DNA of 64,000 bases from Protonemura montana (GCA_947568835.1 OX387605.1:21270418-21334417); one strand, 5' to 3'; shown: positions 22,954 to 35,630, counted from the first letter of the stretch. The notes: generated by a model from the letters alone, not told the origin. Translations and numbers: made by a program.

Positions 22954-24257
22954 ATGATCAGTTAACACCACCGCTTAATGCTTCTTAGAAAATGTCCATA
23001 ATTACTACTTTCCATTGCGACAAGTTTAGATATAAACTGTATGGTAAGCACATTTAAAAAGCTAACGGATTGTTAAGGTTTTAACGGATCACTGACAAAC
23101 CAGTATTTAGTAGCTTGTGTCGAAATGTAAGAAAAATTACTCAACGAAGTATATTTATTTTCTTTCTCTAATTGCTAAGATATTGTAATACGCTCTGTAC
23201 GTTAATGAAACGTAAATTTAAAAAAATATGGATACACAAATTCCAGTCATCGCGATATCTAAGAAATCTTCAAATTAAATCAAATTAATTAAACCGAATT
23301 TTTGATAAGACCTATTTTAACTGTGATCTCAAGAACCATATCACTTGCAAATGCATTAACTTTCTTTCATCTACTTTAGGGCTAAAAACTATCCATCTTT
23401 GATATCTAATGCCCCTGTTTCAAGTTTCCACTAAAAATCATAAGGTATTTGGAGAGAATCCAGCTCCACGACGCCACCTATTTGCTCTGTTAGTTGCGAA
23501 AAAATCCGTCCAGATGTGAGCACTGTACAACACAACGGCGGGAGATTACCGAGGTAGCATTTTATCGTGAAAAATCCAATGTGAAAGCAAGGTGTATAAC
23601 GGAGAGAGCATGAGGGTGGCTCTGGCGAGGGTGAAAGAGCTGCGTTACATAAAAGGGTGGAAGGCGGAGCGAGTTCATTCATTGGTGGTAGCAATCGTTG
23701 ATTCGAGTCAACCCCGCCTCGATAGCACATTTTTCACCATTTTTACTGGCTTTTATCATAAAATGTTGCCACCCTCTGATGCTCACGTGCTCTTTGCAGC
23801 ACATGGGGTATTCCTTCGTAGCAAAAGTATACATGCAAATACATAACATAGCCTATAGTCAAATAAAAACTCTTTGGATAGCTATAGTAATAACTTACAG
23901 CAAAAAAAAAAACTGTATAATATTTGCATGAGCTGGATGCACATAATAAGTAGCCATTGCCAAAATGTGTTGGGGGTGTGAGAAAGAGGGATTTTTTTAG
24001 GCGTTTATCTCGTGCCATAGAAACTTGATCTTCCATGGTGGAGACTTTTGGCCTGGTTTTTTTGTTTACTCAATTCTGCATCCATAGAGTAACTATAGGC
24101 TGATAAATGACCACGTGAAAGATGGCTTAATGTGGTCACACTTTTTTGTGTGACACCGTGACAATTTATTTTATTTTTACTTATCATAGAAAGCATTTCA
24201 AAATTATTTACAGCGTTGGCCTACCATTTTTGCTCAAGCGAATTATTTTTTGTTCAG

Positions 24258-24440
24258 GTTTCCGTTTGTGGTTTTCCATTCGTAGCAATAGTAACACAAA
24301 CAACGAGTAAACTCGGCAGAGAGAATTTTATCGGGCGCTCGAAAATTGAGCTGAGAACTATTTTGTTAATAGCCCGATGGGGAAACTTTGATCTTTTGTA
24401 CAAATTGCTTCAAAATAATGCGTATAGATCATTGCGTTGA
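24258..24440 (+). CDS. Candidate terminal exon, unknown gene
   Basis: A strong acceptor (TTATTTTTTGTTCAG) is followed by 60 codons in phase 0 to a TGA. The product includes TSKLGRENFIGRSKIELRTI and LIARWGNFDLLYKLLQNNAY, and ends RSLR. The tail loosely resembles the helical face of an ankyrin-like unit, but that is only an impression. It might belong with the exon at 22.85 kb, whose GTGTTT donor would also be phase 0. No poly(A) signal of the AATAAA type is close by. Confidence 0.33.
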   Translation, partial: VSVCGFPFVAIVTQTTSKLGRENFIGRSKIELRTILLIARWGNFDLLYKLLQNNAYRSLR

Positions 24441-25849
24441 GTAACTTTGGCTTGATAAACAAGTAGACGTGCGTATAAATTCAAACGCATGAATTCAACA
24501 GCGACAGGAAGGAAACTAATTTGATTCCTGGACGCAATTACGTCTCAAAATACCTGCGTCTCTGCTTGTTACGAATTTTCATTTACATTTTATTTTTTGC
24601 TATTGTTATTGACTGCAATAGTTTTATTTAGCACTGTGTTTGAATTGATCAGACTTCCTATCAGTCTTCGAATAGACCTTGAGATGCCATGTTATCAAAT
24701 TAAATATAAGAGGCTATCGATATTAGAAAATAAGAGAAAGAGAGACATAAAAGTGTGGAGGAATGGAGAAGCAAGTCGGACAATTGAAAAATTGAGACAT
24801 ATAAATGTATTTGTTTTCATTGTTGAAGGGTAAAAGGTATTATAAAAGAAAAATAAATAGTAGAAACATTTTGATAGGGGTTGTCTAATTTTTGGGCAAG
24901 GTGTTTTTACATGTATTCTAGGTATGTTTTGAAAAAAAATCATAGAGACGAATTAAAAAGAAATCGAAGAAAACTGGAAATCATTTCACTTATCGGCAAA
25001 AGCCATGTACTTTCCAGTGCATGTAACAACTCATTTTGTTAATCAGTCTAAGTAATGTTGTAACAGACAGCGTAGAATGTTTGTACACATGCACGTCCAT
25101 CTCTCGAAAATATTGTCTCAAGTCATAGAATCACATTAGCTTAATTGGATCTTGCTCGTTTATTGGCAGCGTGAATTTAGTGACAGTGCCAAAACAAATG
25201 TAGACTGCACGATTTCCGAAATGCTGTTTTCACTTTATTTTTATTTTACTGCAAGTGATTTATTTTGCTGATAAGAGAAAAAAAAATCAAACAAATTTGG
25301 CAAAGCTATTTATATATTACACAGCATTGCACAATTTATTTTTTTACATCAGAGCTTTCAGCACAAAAAAAGTGTGTTCTTTACTGAAGAAGATTTTTTA
25401 TTTAGTAACCAAAATTAAGCTAAAATAGTGTACATAAAATAATTTACTCAAGACCAATTGTTTTAAATCCCGAATTAAATTTTAACAGAAAAAAATCTCA
25501 TGGTTAGATTAAATAATAACTCAAAATTCTCAAAACATCTCAAAAAAATTAATTTATGTTACTAAACGTAGTTGCAGAATGCACAAAATCTTATAGTACT
25601 AGAAATTTCTAAAATTCTCGGGCCCAGAAGTTTAAAAATACTGTGCATGGTTTTCTTCTCTGCAGTCCGTAACAAATCTGACAAAAACACCATCTTATTA
25701 AAATGTTAAAAAATCTAGGGTACAGAATTTTCATGGTTTCTCACTAAATAAACCAAACCTTAGACCTAACGTATTAAAGTTACACCTCAATAATGCAAAA
25801 AACAAACTTACGACACAAAAATTAATGTATGTCGATTTATTTTTTACAG

Positions 25850-28800
25850 GCTTGCGCCCGAATTCGCCGTCCTAGCAAGCTGTCCACGTGACCTGCGTGA
25901 CCTGCACTGGGAAGAAAATACCATCTCGAGGAGCGTCAACCAGGACGGAGTCGCTGAAATCTTAAGACGATGGAGACAAAACTTAACAAATGTTGAGGTA
26001 AAAGGATACCAGGTGTAATCCAATGTGATTTACACATAGAGTTGATTCACTGGTCCTAATAAGGTTTGTAAAGGCGAATCTTGTCTCATGCCGGTCCTCT
26101 CCAAAGTGTATCTGTCATAAGATGAAATCTTATTTAAATTGCAAACTCTTGCAATGCGCGGCGTATTTTATTATTATCAACACTATAACAGTCTCAAAAA
26201 TTGATTGCCAAACGTGACTCGAACCCCGATCTCCACCTATCGCGGGTGTTGCTCTGAACCATTGAGCCAGTGTCCAAATAGCTCAATGGTTTAGAGCAAC
26301 ACCCGCGACAGGTGGAGATCGGGGTTCGAGTGCCCGTTTGGGCATCAATTTCTGAGACGGTTATAGTGTTGGTAATAATAAAATGTGTCTGTCTTATTCT
26401 GCGAAAAACAACAGGACTAAAAGACGGAAATGTTCTTTCTGTTTGGCATCTTCCTGGCGTTGTCCCAGCGAAATGAACCATTTACAGCAAGAATATTTTA
26501 GCTCTGCTTGAAAATCCGCCTAGGATTTTGGTGCTTACTAATAAGAAAGCAATAGCAGACATTTTCCAAGACCGTCCGTTCTGTACCAAATTTGGAAATT
26601 AAAAATACAAGAAAGACAATAGAAAGTGAGTCCTGAAATGTGTTGTTTTGTTTTGCTGCGTGCCTAGGAGATTCAAAGTTTAGAAATCACGAACAAAAAC
26701 GGTGCTGTACATAATTAAAAACAAAAAAAAATTGTCTTTAGCAAGCTACTGACCTGTTGTTGTCAAACTCTAAGACGCAACATCTCTGAACAAAACTGTC
26801 AGAACATCTAAATTCTTCTTAAAAGTCAAATAAAACGTTCGGCAAGACAATTTGCATACCCTCTATTTTTTAACATGTCTCACTTCTAAATAAGAACGAA
26901 ATTAACCACCGACATACTCAAAACTAGTCTAAAATAATCTGTCAATCGTCCTTGATCTTTGTTCAAGTATTAAGTAACTGAGCAGGATGAAAAGCGATGA
27001 AAAATGCGCCTCGATTCTCAATTGTGAAAGAGTTATTTTGAAAAAATGCACGATTCTTGAGCAAACTCAACCGACATCGACGTTCTATAAACGGCAACAA
27101 AAAAGCTACAATACAGATACACGTGATCTCATCGCGATGTAAGAAACGGAACCCAAACAAGGTGATCGTTCTAAAGATTTTATTCCCAGCTCACGTACCT
27201 AATACTTACTTGCATAACAACTGGTAGAAACAAGCCACGATAATGGTAGAAATAAGTGTCCAAAGTGCCAAGATATCCATGTTTAAGTGTCAGAAATGAA
27301 ATCTAGTACAAAATCACGTTACATCAGAATCTTTTACCAAAGAAGGTATGGCAAAAAATAGTAATGCGATTATCTGAACGGAAAAGAAACTGTGTATTGT
27401 GCCCAAGGAGGCTGGAACCTCTTTCTCCTGTTTTGCTGCAAAACATAAAATCGAGGTTCCAGCCTCCTTGGTTTGGGAGAATAAATGAATCCCTGTTGTT
27501 GCCATATCTGCCACAACAATGTAGTGATGGGCAGCTTATTAGTATTGAAAATATTAATAAGTACCATCTTCAAAAACTGAAAAAAACTTCAAAGATAACT
27601 TGTACACGTCCATTATCAAGATCCTCGGAGGAAATATTTCGATCACATGCATAAATACCTTATTATGCGCTGACAAATAATAATAAACGTCAATTATATA
27701 TTTCAAGTTAACTTTTGGACAATTGTTCTGTAAATTCTAAGAATATTTATGGTGGTCTTCTGTTTACAATTCAAGTTTGATTTCTTGATTATTAATGAAT
27801 TCTTAAAAAAAATGCCTTTTCCGATTAATGATGATAAGTGATGCCACTTTAGCGCATAAGCTATGGAAATAACTTGATATTAATTACATATATTCGCGAT
27901 AGTTGTAATAGCGTTGATATTCAAACACCAAAATGCCATAATTATTTCATAATTAGAAGAGGTATAACAATGCCTGAAATAATAATTGTTTCTCATATAT
28001 TTGAAATGACCAAAGTATCTACAAAAGCACATATGCAAGCTTACATAATTTTTTTTAAACATAATATTAAATTTAGTTATTACCTACTTATTCTGACCCT
28101 GGATCAGTTGTTAATAAATGAAAAAACACATACTTACAACACCGAAATAAAGTCAAACAGCGTGAACGCAAGTTATGCATAATATTTATATCGCCATAGA
28201 AAACAATCGTGCAAAGACCTGCCGATAAAATAATCTTGGATATTCACTCAAGGTTGATGTCTTACGAAATCAGAAGCACTCTCACGGAAACAAACGGTGT
28301 GGCGTGCTTGCAATGATCGCGTTTGCCCGCTAATCGGCCTTCGAAGGTTGCCGCTAAGGAGGCGAGACCAAGACGCAAGACGCGGGTGTGGTCCTCCGGC
28401 AAAGGTGCACGACTTATCACACTTCTAGCCTTGCCACCTTCGACATGCCAGCTAAACAAAGCGTTGCAGGAAATAGATCCGGTAATTTATTGGACTTGCC
28501 CACAGTGTGGGAGGGTAATTTTAGACCATTGTTACAAAACTAGGGTAATAACAGAGTTTTGAGGTATATTAAACTAATTTCTGTTTCAGTTTTCAGTATT
28601 TATAGAGCATGTAACTGAATTTAAATCTATTTATCGGGTGTAATCAATTTGACTTTGAATTTCGAACTAATCTGTTGATTTTCATCGAATCCAAATAACG
28701 TTCGCTGTCCACCCATCATTTGAACCAACATCCGGTGAGGATTGACGTTTATTTATTTGGTAACGCCGATTTTGTTGCTGTCTTTCCGTTCGATTTTTAT

Positions 28801-31494
28801 CGATAAAATAGAAATTATTAAAACATACAGATAGACGAGAGGAGATTTTTGTTGTTGTTTTTAACTGCTTTAAATATATTCCTCAAATGTTTCAATTTCT
28901 TTTCGGCGTCCTAACACAACAACCACGAGGTTTTCTTCAGAAAATAAGCTTTTATTGGTTTGAAAATCCTTGCATAACACGAACTCTTTGATGTGGCAAC
29001 TGACATTGACTGCAAACACGTATTTCCAACAAGTAAACCTGGATATTTTGAAAAAATTTGATTGAAAAAGTCTTACTCCATCGTCTGTCTCCGACGGAAC
29101 CGTTCCAATTTCATCTAACCGATTACGAACCTACGCACAAGGCACAACAATCAATCAAAATCTACCTGCAAGGGCACCTGTTGTTGGTTAACATCAAGAT
29201 TACACTTTATATTGCTGTAAGACACTTCTTATTCGATGGCTATCGCTCTTAGATATCCGCGGCCGACGTCAATTTCAAACTAGAAAAAGAGTCGGTTGTC
29301 GAAAGGATCGTTGTCATCCGGGATGCATGAAATGCGTGTTACACCGTAATACTAATAATTTCTCAACCAAATGGATTGACTTCGTGTAAACTATGCCAGG
29401 TAATATATCGTATAATCCATCTCATTTACATGATTAGCAAATTCTGTATTGTTTGCTAATCAAGATAGGCCGTATCAAAACCTCAACCTCACGCTTTAGG
29501 AAACTCATGAGGAATGATTCTGTGTCGTGATTTTAGCAGCAATGGCTTCGTGCGACAGGTACAAATAGTTATGGATTGGTGTCCACTGATCATCCTCGAT
29601 GTATAGTTGACACCAATATAGATTGCAATACATGCTAGATTTGAGAGGAAAGTCATGAGTCTAATAACTATCAAAGTGAACATTGCCATGGAAATTGTCA
29701 ATGGAAAAAGAAATGGATAGAAGGTATTGAAGATAAGAACAAAGACAACTCTTTTTTGCATCAAATAAGTTTTGATCCTCTGTTCAAATGAAGTAATGCG
29801 CCAGATTAAGTGCAATAATGCATTTTTTTAGTAGATTCAAACGTTTTAAAAATATATCTGCAGTATGAAGCCTAATAAACGTGCAGACTTATATGTTAAC
29901 TTGCTCGTCTTCGTAAACTAAAACTGTTGGCTGACTTTAAACCAAAGGAAAGTATCCGACTCTGATGGAATCTGTCCTTCAAGATCTGGTTGTTCAAACA
30001 AGATGCCAATTATTATTGTGTGCATAAACTCACCGATAATATTTAGGACATACCTGATGCGCTATTTTTTAAATTATACTCTCAAAATTTCCGAGTAAAA
30101 TACACTCACTTTGGCTCCAAAGCCTTCTCAAATGCCGGCTCTACACGTACAGAAAATGAAAGCCGTTGTAGTATATGCGTATTACATAACAAAAAGATCC
30201 AATTCCCTGGATTTTTCCTGGACGTAGATGATCCTTATTAAAAATCATACCGAACGTCGTTTTCGTCTCAAGTGTTGCTTTAGAAAAAATATGCCGTCAT
30301 GAAAATGGGAAATTGGAAAAGAGCTTCGCCCATATTTGCTTTCGCTTACTGATTTAGTCTAAAATTTTTGATAAGCCAGCGATTGGCGGCGCTCATTTGC
30401 CTCTTCAAACAACGCCTAATTGCCGTTTCCCAATTTTATCAGCTTGGAATGTTAGCGAAAGACTGCGAGAACTTCCAGGGAATGCTTGCCCAGGGAGTAA
30501 CGTTATAATTGGACATATTTTCAAATAAAACTCCGTTGCGAAGATCAAAAATGAATCCAGCTCTAAAATCAAAATGCGTTCACCAAACGGCGAACGGTTA
30601 AATCCGTGATTCCTACGTTTGATTTGAAAATATGCGTATATTTCTTCTTGGACGTTTGCAGATTTGGACATATTTGGTCGTTTGGACGTTCATGCCTAAG
30701 CGACGGAATGAGCGTTTTGATACTCTTTAATTCGGTGTCGAAAAATGCCGTATCGGCTCAAAAAAAAACTTAAATTAAGAGAATAATGAACATAATGATG
30801 TGCTTCTTTTGTATAAAAATATTAGGCTTTGTCCTCGCAAATATGTGTTTATAGAAGCAGTACTTTCAAAGCGTGTAATTCGTGCTCGACAAAGGTTTTT
30901 TTGATCATTGAAACACTTGCATTATCGCCATCAGAGCTTAAAGAAAATTTGATAAAGCTTTTAGAGGCAAAGCGAAAAGTAAAACCACAACACAGATTTT
31001 TCCCCAAAAAGTACGCATGCGAAATAATGCAACACCTTTTTTTACAGACTTAAAACGTACAGAAGCATGAAATATGTCATCTTCGAATACAAAGTGCCTG
31101 AAGTAATTCAAACTGTAACTTTTAAGCGTTTAATATCAAAAATACATGTTTTTTTCTCTCTGTATTTTGCTTGTGTAAAATATTCGCATGGCAAATGATT
31201 AAGTGTATAGATCAATTTTCAAACAAGGAATATCTTCGCCAAAATACTCTTCACTTTCATTTTAGAAGAAAACTGTTTCATTTTCAATTAATTGTTTCGC
31301 TAAAACATTCCAATTTTCTTCTGTTTTAGGCCCTGGATGATACCAAGTCCTCACCAGCAAAGAAAATAGCCGTCTTCATCTTCAAAAATCAAGACTTCAT
31401 ATACCTCACCATCTGCACGAACGTGACATCGCCAGCGACAACCACACCACACCAAACACTAATTGCAGGAAGCCGCCGAATAACAGGCGTGTGA
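25850..31494 (+). CDS. Last two exons of a host gene, unknown protein
   Basis: Exon 25850-25997 lies between a strong acceptor (TTATTTTTTACAG) and the donor GAG/GTAAAA; exon 31330-31494 follows a long pyrimidine tract ending TTCTGTTTTAG and stops at TGA. The first is entered one base before a codon and ends on a codon border; the second starts on one. Joined, they give 103 residues: 49 from the first (with FAVLASCPRDLRDLHWEEN and DGVAEILRRWRQNLTNVE), 54 from the second (with KKIAVFIFKNQDFIYLTICT and a Thr/Pro-rich tail). Other frames of the first exon meet a stop. The 5' part of the gene must lie upstream; I could not place it with confidence. The intron is 5332 bp. An ATTAAA at 31494-31499 overlaps the stop and is the only nearby poly(A)-like hexamer. 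Family unknown. Confidence 0.55.
26166..26383. repeat. Head-to-head palindrome of two tRNA-like SINE copies
   Basis: Arms 26166-26269 and 26276-26383 are inverted copies, about 90% alike, around a few central bases. The right arm holds a tRNA-like fold at 26271-26344: acceptor TGTCCAAA/TTTGGGCA, D arm GCTC/GAGC with A box TAGCTCAATGG, anticodon stem CACC/GGTG, and B box GGTTCGAGTGCC. The anticodon loop lacks the universal T33, so it is not a working tRNA. About 39 bp of non-tRNA tail (to AATAATAAAA) is also shared, as expected for a SINE. The pair lies inside the 5.3-kb intron of the gene at 25850-31494 and would form a very long RNA hairpin. Confidence 0.75.
27403..27471. repeat. Perfect 19-bp inverted repeat with a 31-bp loop
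   Basis: Bases 27403-27421 and 27453-27471 are perfect reverse complements (CCAAGGAGGCTGGAACCTC). The total span of 69 bp resembles a small hairpin RNA precursor or a foldback element. It lies in the same intron as the tRNA-like palindrome. No pairing was seen beyond a base or two outside the stem. Confidence 0.8.
30405..30671 (-). CDS. Hypothetical 88-residue ORF inside an intron
   Basis: A minus-strand ATG frame (ATG at 30671) reads MSKSANVQEEIYAYFQIKRR through a hydrophobic middle (LDSFLIFATEFYLKICPIIT) to QADKIGKRQLGVV and TGA. Texture is reasonably protein-like and it has a proper start and stop, but there is no homology I recognise and no clear promoter. It lies antisense within the intron between 25997 and 31330. 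It could be a chance frame. Confidence 0.2.
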   Translation of the reverse strand: MSKSANVQEEIYAYFQIKRRNHGFNRSPFGERILILELDSFLIFATEFYLKICPIITLLPGQAFPGSSRSLSLTFQADKIGKRQLGVV

Positions 31495-31766
31495 TTAAAA
31501 TTTGACACGATTTAAATTCCATCGCGTGCGACAATGGTCAAAAAGCTTTGGGCTATTATAAACATATTTACTAATATGCAAAAGACATTTTTTGTGCATC
31601 AGTCTTGACAGATGAATGAGTTTAGAAAGTGGTGCGACCTTTGCTTTGAGACCAACAATGCGTTACTACATACCCGCGGCAATAGTGTAGCACTACGCTA
31701 ATCTGTGTTGCGATAGGCGAAGCATTGACATTGAACGTTGACTTCCTTCCTAGTCTCAAGAAAACG

Positions 31767-31802
31767 TATATAAGGCTAATAAGACTAGGAGAAAATATCA
31801 GT
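31767..31802 (+). promoter_or_regulatory. Core promoter: TATA box and TCAGT initiator
   Basis: TATATAAG at 31767-31774 lies 33 bp upstream of the A of an arthropod initiator, TCAGT (31798-31802, A at 31800). The spacing is as expected for a focused TATA promoter. The predicted 5' untranslated leader is 44 bases, to the ATG at 31844. It lies about 300 bp past the stop codon of the gene upstream. Confidence 0.75.
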
Positions 31803-31843
31803 CGCTAGTTCAGCAGCTAACCAAAATCAACACTCCTATCAAC

Positions 31844-34800
31844 ATGATGAAGCTGGTGAGTGCAATTGAAAAAATTCACTATAAAATTCGTTATAAAATG
31901 GAGTTTTTAGATACATTTAAAACAAGTATTCGTACGTCAACGGTCCAGTGCGTCAAGAAGTGACTAAAATAAGTTTTTTTATTGCGTTTTAAGTGTTTTT
32001 TGGGCGCATTTTGAGTTTTCAAAGACCAACTGAAAAGTGCTAAGACGTTCGATATATATCTGAAGCGGCGGGCACAAAATAGCTTCCAAATGAAAAACCA
32101 AATAGTTGTGAAACTTGACTTTCAAGTAAACTAATTGGTAAATAACTGATTAAATTATTAAAAGGAAACTAAACAAGATATAATATTTGGGAAGCTTTGG
32201 AAAATGTGTCCAATCTTACAGCGAATCGTCTGCTAAAAATTACACATTTGATTAAAAATAACTCTCCGATTCGATTCAATCACGTCTGCCAATCAAAACG
32301 ATAGCTTTTTCAAATTTGTCGGTTTTTAAAAGACCTCAAAGAACTCGATTGAATAGCATGGAGTCTGAGCGTCATCACGGAAAGTAAGATGGTGGATACG
32401 GCGCCGCGACGCCAGCCGACGCCCGGGCGTCGGTGCGTGCGTCACTGACGAAAAAATCGTAGATGCGCTCGCTTTTTTCCGCTTGCCGAAAGTGAGCCTA
32501 GATCCTTGGAGTTGGCTTGAGATATCAAAGAAGGCTTACTTTACAAGTACATGAAGCTCATGATGCAATTGCAATGGAGTTGGCAGCCCAAAAAGATAAC
32601 TACTGCGTGGCTACAACATCCCAAACGGATTGCAAATGGAGTAATCAATCTTACTTTATCTACGGATAAATTCAAATAAAAGATTTATAATGCTTAGAAC
32701 CGATTAAAAGTACCATCGTGATAAAGTGAATGCTTACAAAAATTTCCCTGCGTGGAAAATACATTTTCACACACAATATTTGAGCATATTTAGAGAGTAA
32801 TTGATCTGTCAGTCGCGCGTTCTTCTTAAAATTGTGAAATACTTAAAATAAAAATTGTTTTCCAATAAATTTAAGTATCAAAATACTTTTAGGCATGTCC
32901 CTGCGTCCAAGAATGGTTATAAGAATGCATTGATTTTGATTGCGGCACAATCTCAGATTTGGAAGTAAGCTTGCCTTGGCATAGCATGATGGTTCATTGG
33001 AAAGCTGTGTGTGACAATTAATGGAGCTTGGATGATAATTTATCATTTTTTACCAATCCTTGGTGTTAAGCTATCGAAACGGTGCTGCGCCCTGGCGACT
33101 GACACTTTCAAAATAATCTAGAATAAAACTATCAATCTAAATATGATGAGGTTTGTCCAGGGTGCTGAGTAACTAATTGTTATACTAACCGCAAATCTTT
33201 ATGATTCAAAAATATCTAATTGCTGGCTTTGGCACAAGCAATTAAATCGCGTAATGTATATAATTACTGAATTAAAATATATCCACGTAAAAAACTGGTA
33301 AAATAATGTAAACTCAATGTTCGACAACTGCTAATTAGTTAAATTACATCTACAAATTTCCCCGATTGAGTGCCCCGCGCACTGGTTGGGCAACAATATT
33401 TGAGAGACTATCCGTGTTCCTAATTAAAAATACTCTACCTTATGCTATTTACAAAAGATTTCGGTTGAAATCATGTGTACGGATACAGGCAAACACTTTC
33501 TCATTGGGAAAATCTGTCTTGGCAGAGAAATGTAAGAAAATAAGAGTCAAGAAGTGCAGAAAACAAGAAATACGCCTACAAGAATAATCCATTGTCTTCA
33601 TCTTTATCTGCACAATCTCTTATTCTCTTTCTTATTTATTTCTTTTGTGGCATTTTCTGTCAGTAAAAATAAGAATGCGGCTTTATATTTGAGAAATAAT
33701 TGAACGTTGATGGATATCGCGATTCAAGACCATCGAGGAATATATTTGAAATTATATTTAAATTAATTAATGGAATATCGGTTGTATGTTAAACATTTTG
33801 TAGATTGGGTTCAGAACTTAACAATAATATTTTTCGCCAAAATCGAGCATTTGCAATTTAAATATGAATTATACCATGTATCGCGATTCTCATTTCTTTG
33901 GCTTTCTCTATTGCTCCAAAGGGCGGCACGTAAAAAAAAATGCATCGGAAGCAAAACGATCCCAGTTTTAGTTGCAAAATAGCCGTTTGCGGCAAAAACG
34001 CATTGTGCTCCGATCTGCGCAATCGCAACAGTGAAAAGAAAAACTCCAAGATCGACAAAAACGCAAACGCGAACCCCTTTGTCTCGTCCCGGAGGCGTAC
34101 ACGTACAATTTTGGCAAAGAAACGTACATTTTCCTCAAAAAAAACACTCACCGTATATATCAAACGAGCCAAGCTGATAGCAGTTTTTTTTATTATACAG
34201 CTAAGCTGCCTCGCGATTTACTTGAAATTAGCATTTCTCTGCAATATTTATCTCAATGGACAATTTCACTGCAGGAGAATAGCCATTCTTTATTTTATCG
34301 CATTCCCGCTCATTTACATCGGAATCTCTTCCATCCCTTTTTTCCACCTCTCCTGCCTTCCACCCCCGCAATAGCTTGCCAAGTCCGGGGACCTACGTAG
34401 GACATAGCGTCCACCACCCCTAAGTCCCCCTTTTTCCCTCCCCACGTTCCCAACTCCACCACGGAGCCAGGCAAGACAATTCAAGTATTGAGTGAACGGC
34501 GTCATTACAGGACGGCTTTGCCTCTCTGCCTTTCGCCTTCGCTGGCTCCCGAGGACAATTAATTGCCACAGAGGTAATCCCATGTTGCTCCAAGCGACTC
34601 GACTTGGCCCGATTTATTGCCGGCTCTGCGAATAACGACCTCCCCGGCATATACTTCGCCGTACGCCGTACGCCGTACGCCCTGAACTTCAGACTCTTAC
34701 AAAAACCTCCGCCAGGTTGCACTTCCCGCTCAGATCCCCGGGTGTACCTACGCTCGCGTCTCTAGCGCCAGAGCTAGAGTTAAATAAATTAGCTTATTAA

Positions 34801-35480
34801 TATAGGAGCTGGACGTTTTGGTACGAAACTTTGCGTCTCTCAAGGTTTAATCATTATTATCGTATATTTATAGAAAGCTGAATTTATTACGACATTATCT
34901 GAGGTCGAAATAGCCGGCATAGGATTTTCTGCAGCTTAAAAAAAGGACGAAATTTTTCTAGACAGGCACTAAATTGAGCGAGGACCTTTTGAGGTAATTC
35001 GTTCAGTTAATGAACTGACTCGGTATATAAATGTATATAAAGCATAAAAAGTATTCGCAACACGCGTAGACGCTCGTTGTGCTATGCACACGAGTAAACC
35101 CTTCATGAAGACACGTCTTACTTTTAAATAACGGTGATAAAAAAGTCAATTCGACGCGCCTTCAAAGAAACTATAAAATCACCCCACTAAAAAAACAATG
35201 TCATGTAAATAGAGGTAAACAAACAGGACAACAAAATGCAAATGTGTTGTTGTCATGTGTACAGGTTGTTTGCGTGATGCTGGTGGTTCTGGCTGTGGCG
35301 TCTGCCCAGTACTACGTGAGCCCGTACCAGTACAGTCCGTACGCTGCTTACACGAGCGCCGTCGAGTCCCAGGGTACCATCCAGGCCCACTCGCCCTTCG
35401 CAGTGAGCTCCTCGTCCAGGTACCAGGTCCACAACAGCGCACCCCTCCTCGGACTCTCCCCAGCGTACGCCTTCTACTAA
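31844..35480 (+). CDS. Small secreted cuticle-like protein, two exons
   Basis: Exon 1 codes only for MMKL (31844-31855), ending at the donor CTG/GTGAGT. Exon 2 (35265-35480) follows the acceptor GTGTACAG in phase 0. The 75-residue product begins with a signal peptide (MMKLVVCVMLVVLAVASA, likely cut before QYYV); the mature part, about 57 residues, is rich in Tyr, Ser, Ala and Pro (YYVSPYQYSPYAAYTS, then HSPFAVSSSSRYQVHNSAPL). A first exon that codes a few residues of the signal peptide, then a long intron, is common in arthropod cuticle and secretory genes. No Rebers-Riddiford chitin-binding motif is present, so the cuticle role is inferred from composition and gene shape only. The frame is intact. 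A short second ATG follows the first directly. Confidence 0.72.
31856..35264 (+). other. 3.4-kb intron of the secreted-protein gene
   Basis: GTGAGT...ACAG intron. It holds an 18-bp perfect palindrome CCGACGCCCGGGCGTCGG (32416-32433) in a small CpG-rich patch, a 144-codon plus-strand frame (33940-34374, basic N-terminal half and hydrophobic C-terminal half) and a GC-rich patch at 34320-34760 with a 7-bp CGCCGTA repeat near 34664. None of these has splice or homology support as a gene; enhancers for the host gene could sit here. Confidence 0.6.
33940..34374 (+). CDS. Longest open frame in the window, doubtful
   Basis: 144 codons, starting MHRKQNDPSFSCKIAVCGKN, with a Lys/Arg/Asn-rich first half and a Leu/Ile/Phe-rich second half that could form two membrane segments, ending LSCLPPPQ. 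It lies in sense orientation inside the intron of the secreted-protein gene. A 104-codon frame overlaps on the minus strand. The composition follows the local base bias, so chance is the more likely explanation. Confidence 0.15.
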   Translation: MHRKQNDPSFSCKIAVCGKNALCSDLRNRNSEKKNSKIDKNANANPFVSSRRRTRTILAKKRTFSSKKTLTVYIKRAKLIAVFFIIQLSCLAIYLKLAFLCNIYLNGQFHCRRIAILYFIAFPLIYIGISSIPFFHLSCLPPPQ

Positions 35481-35630
35481 GAACCGAAGCATCACCAAAA
35501 CGTCAAACCACCTTTCTGAAGATTAGATGAACAAATTTTGTTAAATCTATTGTCAGTATATTAACTAGAAGAATGAGAGATTTTTTTCTTTCTTTTCTTT
35601 TAATGTAATCATGTTGATTTGGAATATTTT

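Noticed and set aside
27364-27654. 96-codon plus-strand frame
   Set aside because: It crosses the perfect inverted repeat, which makes both strands open; the remaining part has no supporting splice sites.
34314-34722. Minus-strand frames of 89 and 100 codons
   Set aside because: They lie in a C-rich patch within the intron of the secreted-protein gene and have Gly/Arg-rich low-complexity products.
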